Source: Sulfuricurvum sp.
GTDB lineage: Bacteria > Campylobacterota > Campylobacteria > Campylobacterales > Sulfurimonadaceae
DNA: 60,263 bases
Reading direction: 5' to 3'
Assembly: GCA_030696775.1 (NCBI GenBank)
Contig: JAUYRN010000016.1
Coordinates: 1 to 60,263, forward strand
Made by a program: the position numbers and the translations under genes
Notes under the pieces: model-generated
What the model saw: only the letters and a program-made list of their open reading frames with translations
Told to the model about the DNA's origin: nothing
Databases searched by the model: none
In this document: one piece after another, positions 46,760 to 55,021 of the stretch
How positions within the stretch are numbered: position 1 is the stretch's first letter
How the letters are laid out: each line of letters opens with the position of its first letter

Positions 46760-47470
46760 ATGATTGAATACTATGAACAAGCTGATGAAGAGGGACAAAA
46801 CTATCGTACAGAGGTAGATTTATCTTTAGTTGATGAGGTTCCTGACCTAGAAAAATCTTGGTTATTATGGCTTTTTGTCAAAGTAGCTAGTAGTGAAGAT
46901 GTTGAGTTTATCGGTTTCAGAGATGACCTCATCGTGACTCTTGATGCCCAAGTAGAAGCAGTGTATGCAGGTACTATTGTAAAAGATGGATGGTGTGAGC
47001 TTTATTTTTATGCATCAACTTCTAAAAAGTTTGAAAATATTACCTCGGATGTCATGGCTCGACATAGTAAATATGCTTACGAGCGTGGTTCTTCACGTGA
47101 CACAAAATGGGAAATGTATCAGGAGCGTCTCTATCCTGAGCCTTTTGACCTTATCAGTATACAAAGCCGTCATACTCTCGAAGCACTTTTAGAAGAAGAG
47201 GATGATTTGTCTGTTCCTAGAGAAGTGGAACATTATTTCTTTTTTCAAACTCCTACAGCGTTACAGCGTTTTGAAGCATCGATGATCTCAGATGGCTTTA
47301 GCCTCAAAGAACATATTAATGATGACGAGAGCGATTATGTGTATGGAGTGACTTTAACAAAAATGGAGTCTGTGACTCCAGAGCAAGTCAATGAAACGAC
47401 ATCAACGCTTTATGAATTAGTGATGCAAGAGCATGGTCATTATGAGGGCTGGAGCACGGTGCTTTCTTGA
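46760..47470 (+). CDS. DUF695 plus RraB-like protein
   Basis: This 236-aa protein appears to have two parts. The N-terminal half (about 1-130) resembles DUF695: YEQADEEGQNYRT, then TLDAQVEAVYAGTI and WCELYFYAS. The C-terminal part (about 140-236) resembles RraB, with an aromatic FFFQTPTALQRFEA start and the LMQEHGHYEGWSTVL-type end. RraB inhibits RNase E in E. coli. Campylobacterota generally lack RNase E and use RNase J and RNase Y, so the function may differ. It shares a TTGA junction with the next gene. Confidence 0.72.
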   Translation: MIEYYEQADEEGQNYRTEVDLSLVDEVPDLEKSWLLWLFVKVASSEDVEFIGFRDDLIVTLDAQVEAVYAGTIVKDGWCELYFYASTSKKFENITSDVMARHSKYAYERGSSRDTKWEMYQERLYPEPFDLISIQSRHTLEALLEEEDDLSVPREVEHYFFFQTPTALQRFEASMISDGFSLKEHINDDESDYVYGVTLTKMESVTPEQVNETTSTLYELVMQEHGHYEGWSTVLS

Positions 47471-49290
47471 AGCTCTCCCTTTGGAAGATGAAAGGGGTTT
47501 TCCCCTATTTAGCAGCTCTTTTTCTAAATGCTTTTACTGATTTAGGTCATAAGATACTTATCCAAAACACCCTTTTTAAAGTCTATGATAATCAAGAACA
47601 AATCATACTTACCGCGATTTTAAATGCTTTTATCCTCCTTCCTTTTATCGTATTGTTTACTCCCGCAGGATTTTTGTCACAACGTTTTTCACGTTCTCAT
47701 GTCATGCGCTATGGTGCACTTTCTGCCATATTTATCACATTGGGAATTACACTTTCCTATTACCAAGGATGGTTTTGGTGTGCTTTTGGTTTTACGCTTC
47801 TCCTTGGGGTTCAAGCCGCTTTGTATTCACCGGCTAAATATGGATATATCACAGATTTGGTCAAAGAAAATCGACTTAGCGGACTGAATGCTTTGGTTCA
47901 ATCGGTTACAACCGTGGCGATACTCTCTGGGATAATGGTCTATACCCTGTTGTTTGAAACTTCTTTGTATACTTCTTACATCAACGAGAGTGATATTTTA
48001 AAACAAATTGCACCGCTTGGCTGGCTGTTGGTGGGAGGGTCTGTTGTGGAATATCTTCTGACGTTACGATTACCCACCAAATTGCCTGTTTCCAAAGCCC
48101 CTTTGAATCTTCGTCGATATATTCGCGGATTTTATTTTCGGAAAAATTGGCTTGCCATTCGTAATGATGCAACTATTTTAGAAGCGATTGTTATTTTATC
48201 TCTTTTTTGGTCAATCTCTCAAGTTATTTTGGCGTCATTTGGAGCGTATGCAAAGTCTACTCTGCATCAAGACAATACTATTGTCGTCCAAGGTTTGATG
48301 GCGCTGGCTGCGTTTGGGATTATTGCCGGTTCGTTTATCGCTTCACGCGTCAGCCGTTATTACATTCATAACGGTCTTATTCCTATGGGCTCTATCATTT
48401 TAACGTTTACCCTTTTTGCATTACCATTTGCTACGTCACTTACTGTTATTGGCGTACTCTTTTTTCTTTTTGGAATAGGAGGAGCTGCTATGATTGTCTC
48501 TCTTAATGCACTGATACAGTCTCGTGTTCTACCCGCACGATTGGGATATGTCCTTGCTGGAAACAATTGGATGCAAAATATTTTTATGACTGGTTTTCTG
48601 GTGCTCACGACGCTTTCTGCCATGGCTGGCATGAACAGCCTTTATCTATTTTGGATGATGTTTGGTGTTTCGTTGATCCTATCGCTTTGGCTGATAAAGC
48701 GTCATGGCGATTATTTGCTTTGGCTATTTTTTGAAAAACTTTTATCTCTTCGCTATGATATTAATCCCATCGGTTTGCATCATATTCCTAATCAAGGAGC
48801 CGTTTTATTGCTGGGAAATCATATCAGTTGGATTGATTGGATTGTGGTTCAAATCGGCATTCCACGACGTATTGGATACATGATGGAACGTTCTATTTAT
48901 GATAATCCTCTCATTCGCCCCATTATGGAGCTGGGTCGTGTGATACCAGTATCGGCTCGTGCTTCCAAAGACGCATTTAGAGTCGCTCAAACACGATTGC
49001 AAAATAATGAGATTATCGGTATTTTTCCCGAAGGAGGGATTAGTGTTACGGGTAAAATTGAAAAATTTTATTCGGGTTTTGAAATCGTAGCACGGGGAAT
49101 TGATGGTGTTATTGTCCCTTTTTATATTCATGGCATGGAAGGGAGTCTCTTCTCCCGTATATCAAAACAACGTACGTGGTCTCGTCGCTGTGTCCGTATC
49201 ATCTATGGAGCACCTATCCCTATGGACAGTGACGCCAAAACAGTATATGATGTTATTACTCATCTAAAGGAAGTTCATGGCTCTAAATAA
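47467..49290 (+). CDS. MFS transporter-PlsC acyltransferase fusion
   Basis: This 607-aa protein has an N-terminal MFS part (about 1-405, ten to twelve TM helices, LplT-like) and a C-terminal PlsC-type acyltransferase (about 410-607) with the HX4D motif in NHISWID and FPEGGIS. In E. coli the lysophospholipid transporter LplT and Aas are separate; many bacteria fuse LplT to Aas with an AMP-ligase. Here no AMP-ligase domain follows, so the acyl donor may be acyl-ACP made elsewhere. It probably reimports and reacylates lysophospholipids. Start: TTG at 47467 as given, or ATG at 47488. Confidence 0.85.
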   Translation: MKLSLWKMKGVFPYLAALFLNAFTDLGHKILIQNTLFKVYDNQEQIILTAILNAFILLPFIVLFTPAGFLSQRFSRSHVMRYGALSAIFITLGITLSYYQGWFWCAFGFTLLLGVQAALYSPAKYGYITDLVKENRLSGLNALVQSVTTVAILSGIMVYTLLFETSLYTSYINESDILKQIAPLGWLLVGGSVVEYLLTLRLPTKLPVSKAPLNLRRYIRGFYFRKNWLAIRNDATILEAIVILSLFWSISQVILASFGAYAKSTLHQDNTIVVQGLMALAAFGIIAGSFIASRVSRYYIHNGLIPMGSIILTFTLFALPFATSLTVIGVLFFLFGIGGAAMIVSLNALIQSRVLPARLGYVLAGNNWMQNIFMTGFLVLTTLSAMAGMNSLYLFWMMFGVSLILSLWLIKRHGDYLLWLFFEKLLSLRYDINPIGLHHIPNQGAVLLLGNHISWIDWIVVQIGIPRRIGYMMERSIYDNPLIRPIMELGRVIPVSARASKDAFRVAQTRLQNNEIIGIFPEGGISVTGKIEKFYSGFEIVARGIDGVIVPFYIHGMEGSLFSRISKQRTWSRRCVRIIYGAPIPMDSDAKTVYDVITHLKEVHGSK

Positions 49291-49648
49291 ACCAACCCAA
49301 CACACTTTGTTTAAAAACACCCGTTTCGCACTGAATGGTCTTGTTGAAGTGACTCAAAATGAACGATCGTTTCGTCTTCAAATTCTCCTCTTTGTTTCAG
49401 GTATGGCAACGGCATGGATTTTGCCTGTTTCATTTATTCATAGTGCTGTTTTATCAGTTGCTCTTTTTATTCCGCTGATTGCCGAAGTTATTAATAGTGC
49501 TGTTGAACGTACCGTTGATTTAGTGACTCTTGAACATCATGAACTGGCTAAACGGGCAAAAGATGCCGGAGCTGCATTCGTATTTCTCTCATTGTCAATG
49601 CTGTCGTTCATTTGGGCATTGACTCTTTATGATGCGTTTTGTTTGTAA
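49277..49648 (+). CDS. dgkA: Diacylglycerol kinase
   Basis: This 123-aa protein matches DgkA: an N-terminal amphipathic stretch, three TM helices, and the active-site segments ERSFRLQ, EVINSAVERTVDL and AKRAKDAGAAFV. It phosphorylates diacylglycerol back to phosphatidate in the inner membrane. It overlaps the MFS-PlsC gene by 14 bases; both serve phospholipid recycling. Confidence 0.94.
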   Translation: MALNKPTQHTLFKNTRFALNGLVEVTQNERSFRLQILLFVSGMATAWILPVSFIHSAVLSVALFIPLIAEVINSAVERTVDLVTLEHHELAKRAKDAGAAFVFLSLSMLSFIWALTLYDAFCL

Positions 49649-49671
49649 CATTTTCGTAAGAGACTTTAGCT

Positions 49672-49677
49672 TATAAT
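49672..49677 (+). promoter_or_regulatory. Candidate -10 box for carboxynorspermidine synthase gene
   Basis: A perfect TATAAT lies 33 bases before the ATG, in the only gap after dgkA. No -35 is obvious. Confidence 0.5.
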
Positions 49678-49710
49678 TTCAAAAATATTTACCAACTAAA
49701 AGGTTTAACT

Positions 49711-50895
49711 ATGGCAACTGTACTCATTATCGGCGCCGGCGGAGTAGGGCGTGTTGTGGCACATAAATGTGTTATGAACAATACGGTATTCGATCGTATT
49801 ATTTTGGCAAGCCGTACGTTAAAGCGTTGCGAAGAAATCCAAAGCGAACTTCCAGAGGGTGCAATTGAAATTGCAACCGTTGATGCGGATAATACTGATG
49901 AGGTAATAGCACTCATCAACCGTGTCGGTGCAGATATTCTTATCAATGTTGCACTTCCATACCAAGATTTAACTATTATGGATGCGTGTATCGCAACTAA
50001 AACTGCGTATCTCGATACTGCAAACTATGAGCATCCTGATGAGGCTATGTTTGAATACAAAGAACAATGGGCAAAAGATCAGGCATTTAAAGATGCAGGT
50101 ATCATGGGTTTACTTGGAAGCGGATTTGATCCTGGTGCAACGAATGTTTTTTGTGCATATGCTCAAAAACATTATTTTGACGAAATACATAGGATTGATA
50201 TTCTTGACTGTAATGCTGGTGATCACGGTTATGCATTTGCTACCAACTTCAACCCTGAGATCAACTTACGTGAAGTAAGTGCAAAAGGACGTTACTGGGA
50301 AGAGGGCAAATGGATAGAGACAGAACCGATGGAAATCATGCAAGTGTGGGATTATCCTGAAGTAGGCCCTAAAGACAGCTATCTTCTTTATCATGAAGAG
50401 ATGGAGTCTCTTGTTAAACATATCAAAGGGCTTAAACGTATCCGTTTCTTTATGACATTCGGGCAAAGTTACCTCACTCACATGAAATGTCTCGAAAATG
50501 TCGGGATGTTGGGAATCAAAGAAGTTGAGCATAAAGGGATGAAGATTGTTCCTATGGAATTTCTAAAAACCTTGCTCCCTGATCCTGCGTCACTGGGTCC
50601 TCGAACCAAAGGTAAAACCAACATAGGTATCGTAGCCGAGGGTCTAAAAGATGGCAAAAAACGTAAAATTTATATTTATCAGATCAAAGATCATGAAGAA
50701 TGTTATGCCGAAGTAAAATCTCAAGGTGTTTCGTACACTACGGGTGTTCCTGCGGTTATCGGTGCAAAACTGATGGTTGAGGGTAAATGGAGTGGTAAGG
50801 GTGTGTTCAATATGGAACAGATGGATCCTGATTTTTTTATGGATGAAATGAACACCCAAGGACTTCCTTGGAATGTTATCGAGATGGACGTTTAA
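49711..50895 (+). CDS. Carboxynorspermidine synthase (saccharopine dehydrogenase family)
   Basis: This 394-aa protein begins with an NADP-type Rossmann motif (VLIIGAGGVGRVVAHK) and belongs to the saccharopine-dehydrogenase-like group: NVALPYQDL, TANYEHP, GSGFDPGATNVF. With NspC, present 3 kb downstream, it fits the carboxyspermidine pathway: aspartate semialdehyde plus putrescine is reduced to carboxyspermidine, then decarboxylated. This replaces the SAM-dependent route in Campylobacterota. Its stop overlaps the convergent Memo gene by four bases. Confidence 0.88.
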   Translation: MATVLIIGAGGVGRVVAHKCVMNNTVFDRIILASRTLKRCEEIQSELPEGAIEIATVDADNTDEVIALINRVGADILINVALPYQDLTIMDACIATKTAYLDTANYEHPDEAMFEYKEQWAKDQAFKDAGIMGLLGSGFDPGATNVFCAYAQKHYFDEIHRIDILDCNAGDHGYAFATNFNPEINLREVSAKGRYWEEGKWIETEPMEIMQVWDYPEVGPKDSYLLYHEEMESLVKHIKGLKRIRFFMTFGQSYLTHMKCLENVGMLGIKEVEHKGMKIVPMEFLKTLLPDPASLGPRTKGKTNIGIVAEGLKDGKKRKIYIYQIKDHEECYAEVKSQGVSYTTGVPAVIGAKLMVEGKWSGKGVFNMEQMDPDFFMDEMNTQGLPWNVIEMDV

Positions 50896-51692
50896 CGAAA
50901 AAGTGCACTTGTGTATCCGACGACACGGGCGGTATCTCCGCTTGCGTCGGCGCTTGTGCGATAATCGAGTAAAATAGCTTCCAAACCTCGCTTTTTAGCG
51001 ACACTCAGCATTCCTTCTACCCCTATCATTCCACACGCTTCACACCCCTGATGTAACTCTTGGACATTTTCAGTGCGAATCGCTTCCAGACAAATAGAAT
51101 CGAGCTGTTTTGCTTTTTTAAGCGAATAGTAATGGCTCAGGTCGGTACTAATAACGACAGCTGTATCGGGTTGATTGAGTACATGATCGATAATGGGTGA
51201 AAGCTGTGAAGATTCAGCGTAGGCATATACCAATTCAACGACTTTTACATTGCTCATATAGTGCTTTATAAAGGGCATCTGAACCTCGGTGCTGTGCTCA
51301 TGATGTGCTTGGGGAAAGTAGGGGATTGAGAACTGTTGCATCAAATCTTTGACTAGATGATGGTCTATATCTAAATTCCCTAGCGGCGTTTGATACGTTT
51401 CCATATCAGAAATACTTACACCTTCAAATCCTACATGGTGGGATGGTCCGATGACAACAATGGTTTTTAAAGCGTTGTTGGAAAGGACTCGATACGCTAT
51501 ATTCGCCGTAAAGCCAGAATAAATCCATCCTGCATGAGGAACAATCACTGCCAAGCCTGTAAGGGTATCAAATTTTTTTAATGCTTCCGGATGAGATTTT
51601 AAAATCGTATTAAAATGATCTATCATTTGAATAATTTCATCCGATGTTGCAGGATAAAAGCTTCCTGCGACGCTCATGGCTCGAATACTCAT
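50892..51692 (-). CDS. amrB: AmmeMemoRadiSam system protein B (Memo family)
   Basis: The product is about 266 aa with Memo motifs: SVAGSFYP, VPHAGWIYSG, GPSHHVGFEG, EHSTEVQMPF, ISTDLSHYY and CGMIGVEG. The conserved His residues resemble the copper/iron site described for Memo. The ATG at 51692 follows a strong GGAGG, while the frame's upstream codons are spurious. It starts one base after the AMMECR1 gene's stop. Confidence 0.92.
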   Translation of the reverse strand: MSIRAMSVAGSFYPATSDEIIQMIDHFNTILKSHPEALKKFDTLTGLAVIVPHAGWIYSGFTANIAYRVLSNNALKTIVVIGPSHHVGFEGVSISDMETYQTPLGNLDIDHHLVKDLMQQFSIPYFPQAHHEHSTEVQMPFIKHYMSNVKVVELVYAYAESSQLSPIIDHVLNQPDTAVVISTDLSHYYSLKKAKQLDSICLEAIRTENVQELHQGCEACGMIGVEGMLSVAKKRGLEAILLDYRTSADASGDTARVVGYTSALFR

Positions 51693-51693
51693 T

Positions 51694-52242
51694 TTAATCC
51701 TCCTTAATTTTTTCAACTTGATAGGTATATATTTCGGGATGATATGCCAGCGGATCATTTCCAATACCTGCTTTCATCCCTAAATGGGCAAAAAAGCTCT
51801 CGAAATCATCGAGTTCCTCCCATACCTGTGGCAAAAAAGTCGCTTGATAGTTTCCAAATCTTAGAATCACGCCATCTATACCTTTGTGAATAAGTGATTG
51901 TAATTCCGCTTTATCGGCATAGGAGACTAATTTTGGTTCGCTTAATAGAGAGACCTCAATTTTAATCATAGAAAATTCTTCGTGGCTAAGAGGAGAAAAA
52001 CGAGGATCATGAAATGCTGCTGATTGAGCATTGGAGATTAAATCATCTAAAAGAGGTCGATGTGCGACAAGTGAACCAATGCAGCCGCGTAATTGTCCGT
52101 GCAGTGTTAGAGTAACAAAAGTAGCTTTGGATTTGGACAGTTCAGGATAAGTAGCAAGCAAAGCATTTTTATCCATTTCCAGCCCAGAAAATCGTTTCAG
52201 AATAGACTCACGCGCGATGGAGAGATAGAGTGCGGGAACCAT
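51694..52242 (-). CDS. amrA: AmmeMemoRadiSam system protein A (AMMECR1 family)
   Basis: This 182-aa protein has AMMECR1 motifs: FVTLTLHGQLRGCIGS, AAFHDPRFSPL and DGVILRFGNYQATFLPQVW. AGGAGG lies five bases before the ATG. It pairs with Memo; the third, radical SAM, partner is not adjacent. The joint function in bacteria is not settled. Confidence 0.93.
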   Translation of the reverse strand: MVPALYLSIARESILKRFSGLEMDKNALLATYPELSKSKATFVTLTLHGQLRGCIGSLVAHRPLLDDLISNAQSAAFHDPRFSPLSHEEFSMIKIEVSLLSEPKLVSYADKAELQSLIHKGIDGVILRFGNYQATFLPQVWEELDDFESFFAHLGMKAGIGNDPLAYHPEIYTYQVEKIKED

Positions 52243-52263
52243 GTTTGCCTCCTATGAAATATA

Positions 52264-52875
52264 TTATTCTACAAAGCTCTTCGCTTTAGTATAAATAGTA
52301 TAAAGCTCTTCATGTGTTAAGTTTAGTTTTGGGGCAATAGCGTCAATCATCCCCACAAGATTTTTTGTTGTTTCAAGTTTTTCGGTGATTGTTAAAATTT
52401 TACCTAAATAGCCCTCTCGTGTCAAAAGTGCATCACGTATGGATTTTCCTACGACAATTTTCTCCAGCATCTCTTCCATCGTCAATTGGAAATAAATATC
52501 AATCAACGATAAGCTTCCGGTTAGAAATGCTTCATCTGAAAGTTCATTTTTTTTGTGAGCTATGACCAGCTCCCTCATCATATTGGCTCTAAATTTAGCT
52601 GATTTTATGGTTTCTTGACTTATATCTGTTTCATTCTCACTGGAGTACACAAAAAGACCTAGCCATGAATGCAGTCTTGCAGGTCCAAGGAGATTTATGA
52701 TTTGTCGAATACTGGTAATCTCACTTCTGAAGCTGTATTCAGCAGAGTTAATGTAGCGTAAGAGATTAAAGGTAAGTTCGGGATAGAGAGAAAATTTTTC
52801 AGTAATAATTTTTAAATCTGTTGTCTGCTGTAGAGTATTTAATACATCAATAACATTTAAACTTTTTAAATTCAT
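52264..52875 (-). CDS. Stand-alone HDOD-domain protein
   Basis: This 203-aa helical protein matches the HDOD fold: ITEKFSLYPELTFNLLRYINSA, then an ITSIRQIINLLG segment. The catalytic HD residues are absent, as usual. HDOD proteins act in signalling scaffolds and often accompany EAL or response-regulator domains; here it is alone. It resembles the C-terminal half of YuxH-type EAL-HDOD proteins. It lies 21 bases before the AMMECR1 gene on the same strand and may be cotranscribed. Confidence 0.82.
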   Translation of the reverse strand: MNLKSLNVIDVLNTLQQTTDLKIITEKFSLYPELTFNLLRYINSAEYSFRSEITSIRQIINLLGPARLHSWLGLFVYSSENETDISQETIKSAKFRANMMRELVIAHKKNELSDEAFLTGSLSLIDIYFQLTMEEMLEKIVVGKSIRDALLTREGYLGKILTITEKLETTKNLVGMIDAIAPKLNLTHEELYTIYTKAKSFVE

Positions 52876-53035
52876 AGTGTGAACCTTTTATATTATAGTT
52901 ATTTATTTTAGGTTAAATTATCTTAAATACTCTCAATAATGGGTGAGATACTGAAAAAATTAAATTTTTGGAACTATTTTTGCTAAACTATCGAAGAAAA
53001 TATCCAATTTTATTTAACATAGTATTTTTTTATAT

Positions 53036-53041
53036 TACAAT
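53036..53041 (+). promoter_or_regulatory. Candidate -10 box for the M15 peptidase gene
   Basis: TACAAT lies 32 bases before the GTG start. The rest of the 198-base gap is very AT-rich and shows no other convincing element. Confidence 0.35.
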
Positions 53042-53073
53042 AATCAGTCATAAATGATAAAGGAAGACGAGGA

Positions 53074-53829
53074 GTGGAGAGAAGAACGTTTTTAACGCTA
53101 AGCGCTTTAACCGCTTCGAGTACTCTTTTTGGAATAAGTGAAGAGATCGACTCTAAAGTCGTAAAAAGAGATTCGAATTCTCTTGTAACTTCACTCTTAA
53201 AGAAACTTATTATTGTACAAAATCAGGTCGGTTATGTTCAGTTTAATATTTTAAGTTTTGATGATTTATTAAAAGTTGCATCCCAGTGTAAAAAACCGTT
53301 ACAGCCTTCTGAAATCGATTTTATTGAATCTATTTTTTATGGTGACCCACGAAAATATGGTTTTTATGGCGAACGAACGGTTCCTAATCTCACCATCGTA
53401 ACACCTCAAAAAGATGTGGTTTATATGGATAAAACAGGACATTTTCTGATGAAGGGTGCGGCAACTGAAAAATTTGCCCAAATTAAACGTCTAATTGGTC
53501 CTGATCTTGTTTTAACTTCAGGTGTACGTGCTCCCGTAAAGCAACTCTATCTTTTTTTGAAAAAAATGGAGTATGCAGGTGGAGATTTAAGACGCACTTC
53601 TAACTCCATTGCTCCCCCTGGATTTACCTTCCACAGTGTGGGTGATTTTGATATTGGTAAAGCGGGATATGGACAGTTTAATTTTACGGATAAATTTCAA
53701 GAAACGGATGTTTTCAAAAAGCTTTATGACGGTGGATATATAACTATTCGTTACACCTCCAATAATCCATACGGAGTTCGATTTGAACCGTGGCATATCA
53801 AGGTCACAGGCGGTTTTGAAACGGCTTAA
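53074..53829 (+). CDS. M15 (VanY-like) peptidase with Tat-type signal
   Basis: This 251-aa protein starts with GTG (GAGGA and AGGAAG just upstream). Its N-terminus ERRTFLTLSAL looks like a twin-arginine signal. The C-terminal domain shows the M15 zinc pattern: SGVRAP, His187 in FHSVGDFDIG with Asp193, and EPWH with His241. It probably trims D-Ala or other peptides of peptidoglycan in the periplasm. The spacing HSVGDFD is one residue shorter than the usual HxxGxAxD, so activity should be treated as likely rather than shown. Confidence 0.82.
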   Translation: MERRTFLTLSALTASSTLFGISEEIDSKVVKRDSNSLVTSLLKKLIIVQNQVGYVQFNILSFDDLLKVASQCKKPLQPSEIDFIESIFYGDPRKYGFYGERTVPNLTIVTPQKDVVYMDKTGHFLMKGAATEKFAQIKRLIGPDLVLTSGVRAPVKQLYLFLKKMEYAGGDLRRTSNSIAPPGFTFHSVGDFDIGKAGYGQFNFTDKFQETDVFKKLYDGGYITIRYTSNNPYGVRFEPWHIKVTGGFETA

Positions 53830-53842
53830 TACTCTTTTATGA

Positions 53843-53848
53843 TACAAT
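53843..53848 (+). promoter_or_regulatory. Candidate -10 box for nspC
   Basis: TACAAT lies 27 bases before the nspC ATG within a 46-base gap. Visual match only. Confidence 0.35.
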
Positions 53849-53875
53849 GACGCCATTAAAATTAAGGATTTTTGG

Positions 53876-55021
53876 ATGTCTGGTATCGACTTCACTCAAT
53901 TACCCCATACCCCTATGTACATTTGCGAAGAAGCTCTTTTAGAAAAAAATTTGAACCTTTTAGGACGAATTCAACGTGAGTCGGGAGCAAAAGTTATTCT
54001 TGCTCTTAAAGGGTTTGCAATGTGGTCAACCTTTCCCCTCGTAGCAAAATATCTCTATGGATGTACCGCCAGCGGATTGCATGAAGCCAAGCTTGCGCGT
54101 GAAAAGATGAATAAAGAGGTGCATACCTATTCCCCTGCATTTAAAGACGATGAAATCGATGAAATAGCGCGTATCTCAGATGATATGGTGTTTAATTCTC
54201 CTGCGCAGTTTCACCGCTATTATGATCGTGTCAAGACAATCAATCCTACGATCTCAGTTTCCTTGCGTGTCAACCCTGAATATTCTTCTTCACCCGTTGA
54301 TTTGTACAATCCTTGCGGTCTTTACAGCCGTTTGGGAACAACCATAGCTAACTTTGACCCTGAAATTGTATCAAAGCTCGATGGGCTCAACTTTCATGCA
54401 TTGTGCGAACAAAATGTTGATGCACTTGAAGGAGTCCTTGAAGCATTTGAAGCAAATTTTGGTGATTACATCGACACTATGAAGTACATCAATTTTGGAG
54501 GAGGACACCATATCACTCGTGTTGATTATGATGTTGATCGTCTTATCGAAGTGATTCGTGCGTTCAAGACTCGTCACAACGATATTACCGTTTATCTCGA
54601 ACCAGGAGAAGCTGTTGGATGGCAAACGGGAACGCTTGTCGCTTCGGTACTGGATATTGTTCACAACGGAATGGACATCGCTATTCTCGATACCTCTGCT
54701 GAAGCACATATGCCCGATACTCTGGCCATGCCATATCGTGCAATGATCCGTGGATCAGGTGAAGCGGGTGAGAAGGCGCATACCTATCGACTAGGTGGGA
54801 ATACGTGTCTTGCGGGAGACATTATGGGAGATTACTCGTTTGATGAAGTGCTTAAGATTGGAGATAAAATTATTTTCGAAGATCAAATCCATTATACGTT
54901 TGTAAAAAACACCACATTTAATGGAATTAAGCTACCTTCATTAGCACTATGGACAAAAGAGGAAGAGTTGATAATCGTACATGAATTCGGATATGAAGAT
55001 TATCAAAATCGTCTCTCCTAA
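53876..55021 (+). CDS. nspC: Carboxynorspermidine/carboxyspermidine decarboxylase
   Basis: This 381-aa PLP enzyme has an alanine-racemase-like barrel with the PLP Lys in ILALKGFAMW, then ASGLHEAKLA, FGGGHHIT, EPGEAVGW and the active-site Cys in GNTCLAGD. It decarboxylates carboxy(nor)spermidine to (nor)spermidine. The partner synthase lies at 49.7 kb, so the pathway is complete here apart from putrescine supply. The stop overlaps the convergent PilZ gene by four bases. Confidence 0.94.
   Translation: MSGIDFTQLPHTPMYICEEALLEKNLNLLGRIQRESGAKVILALKGFAMWSTFPLVAKYLYGCTASGLHEAKLAREKMNKEVHTYSPAFKDDEIDEIARISDDMVFNSPAQFHRYYDRVKTINPTISVSLRVNPEYSSSPVDLYNPCGLYSRLGTTIANFDPEIVSKLDGLNFHALCEQNVDALEGVLEAFEANFGDYIDTMKYINFGGGHHITRVDYDVDRLIEVIRAFKTRHNDITVYLEPGEAVGWQTGTLVASVLDIVHNGMDIAILDTSAEAHMPDTLAMPYRAMIRGSGEAGEKAHTYRLGGNTCLAGDIMGDYSFDEVLKIGDKIIFEDQIHYTFVKNTTFNGIKLPSLALWTKEEELIIVHEFGYEDYQNRLS

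Noticed and set aside
52943-52990. Short open frame of 15 codons (MGEILKK...) in the HDOD-M15 gap
   Set aside because: No Shine-Dalgarno and very AT-rich; chance frame.
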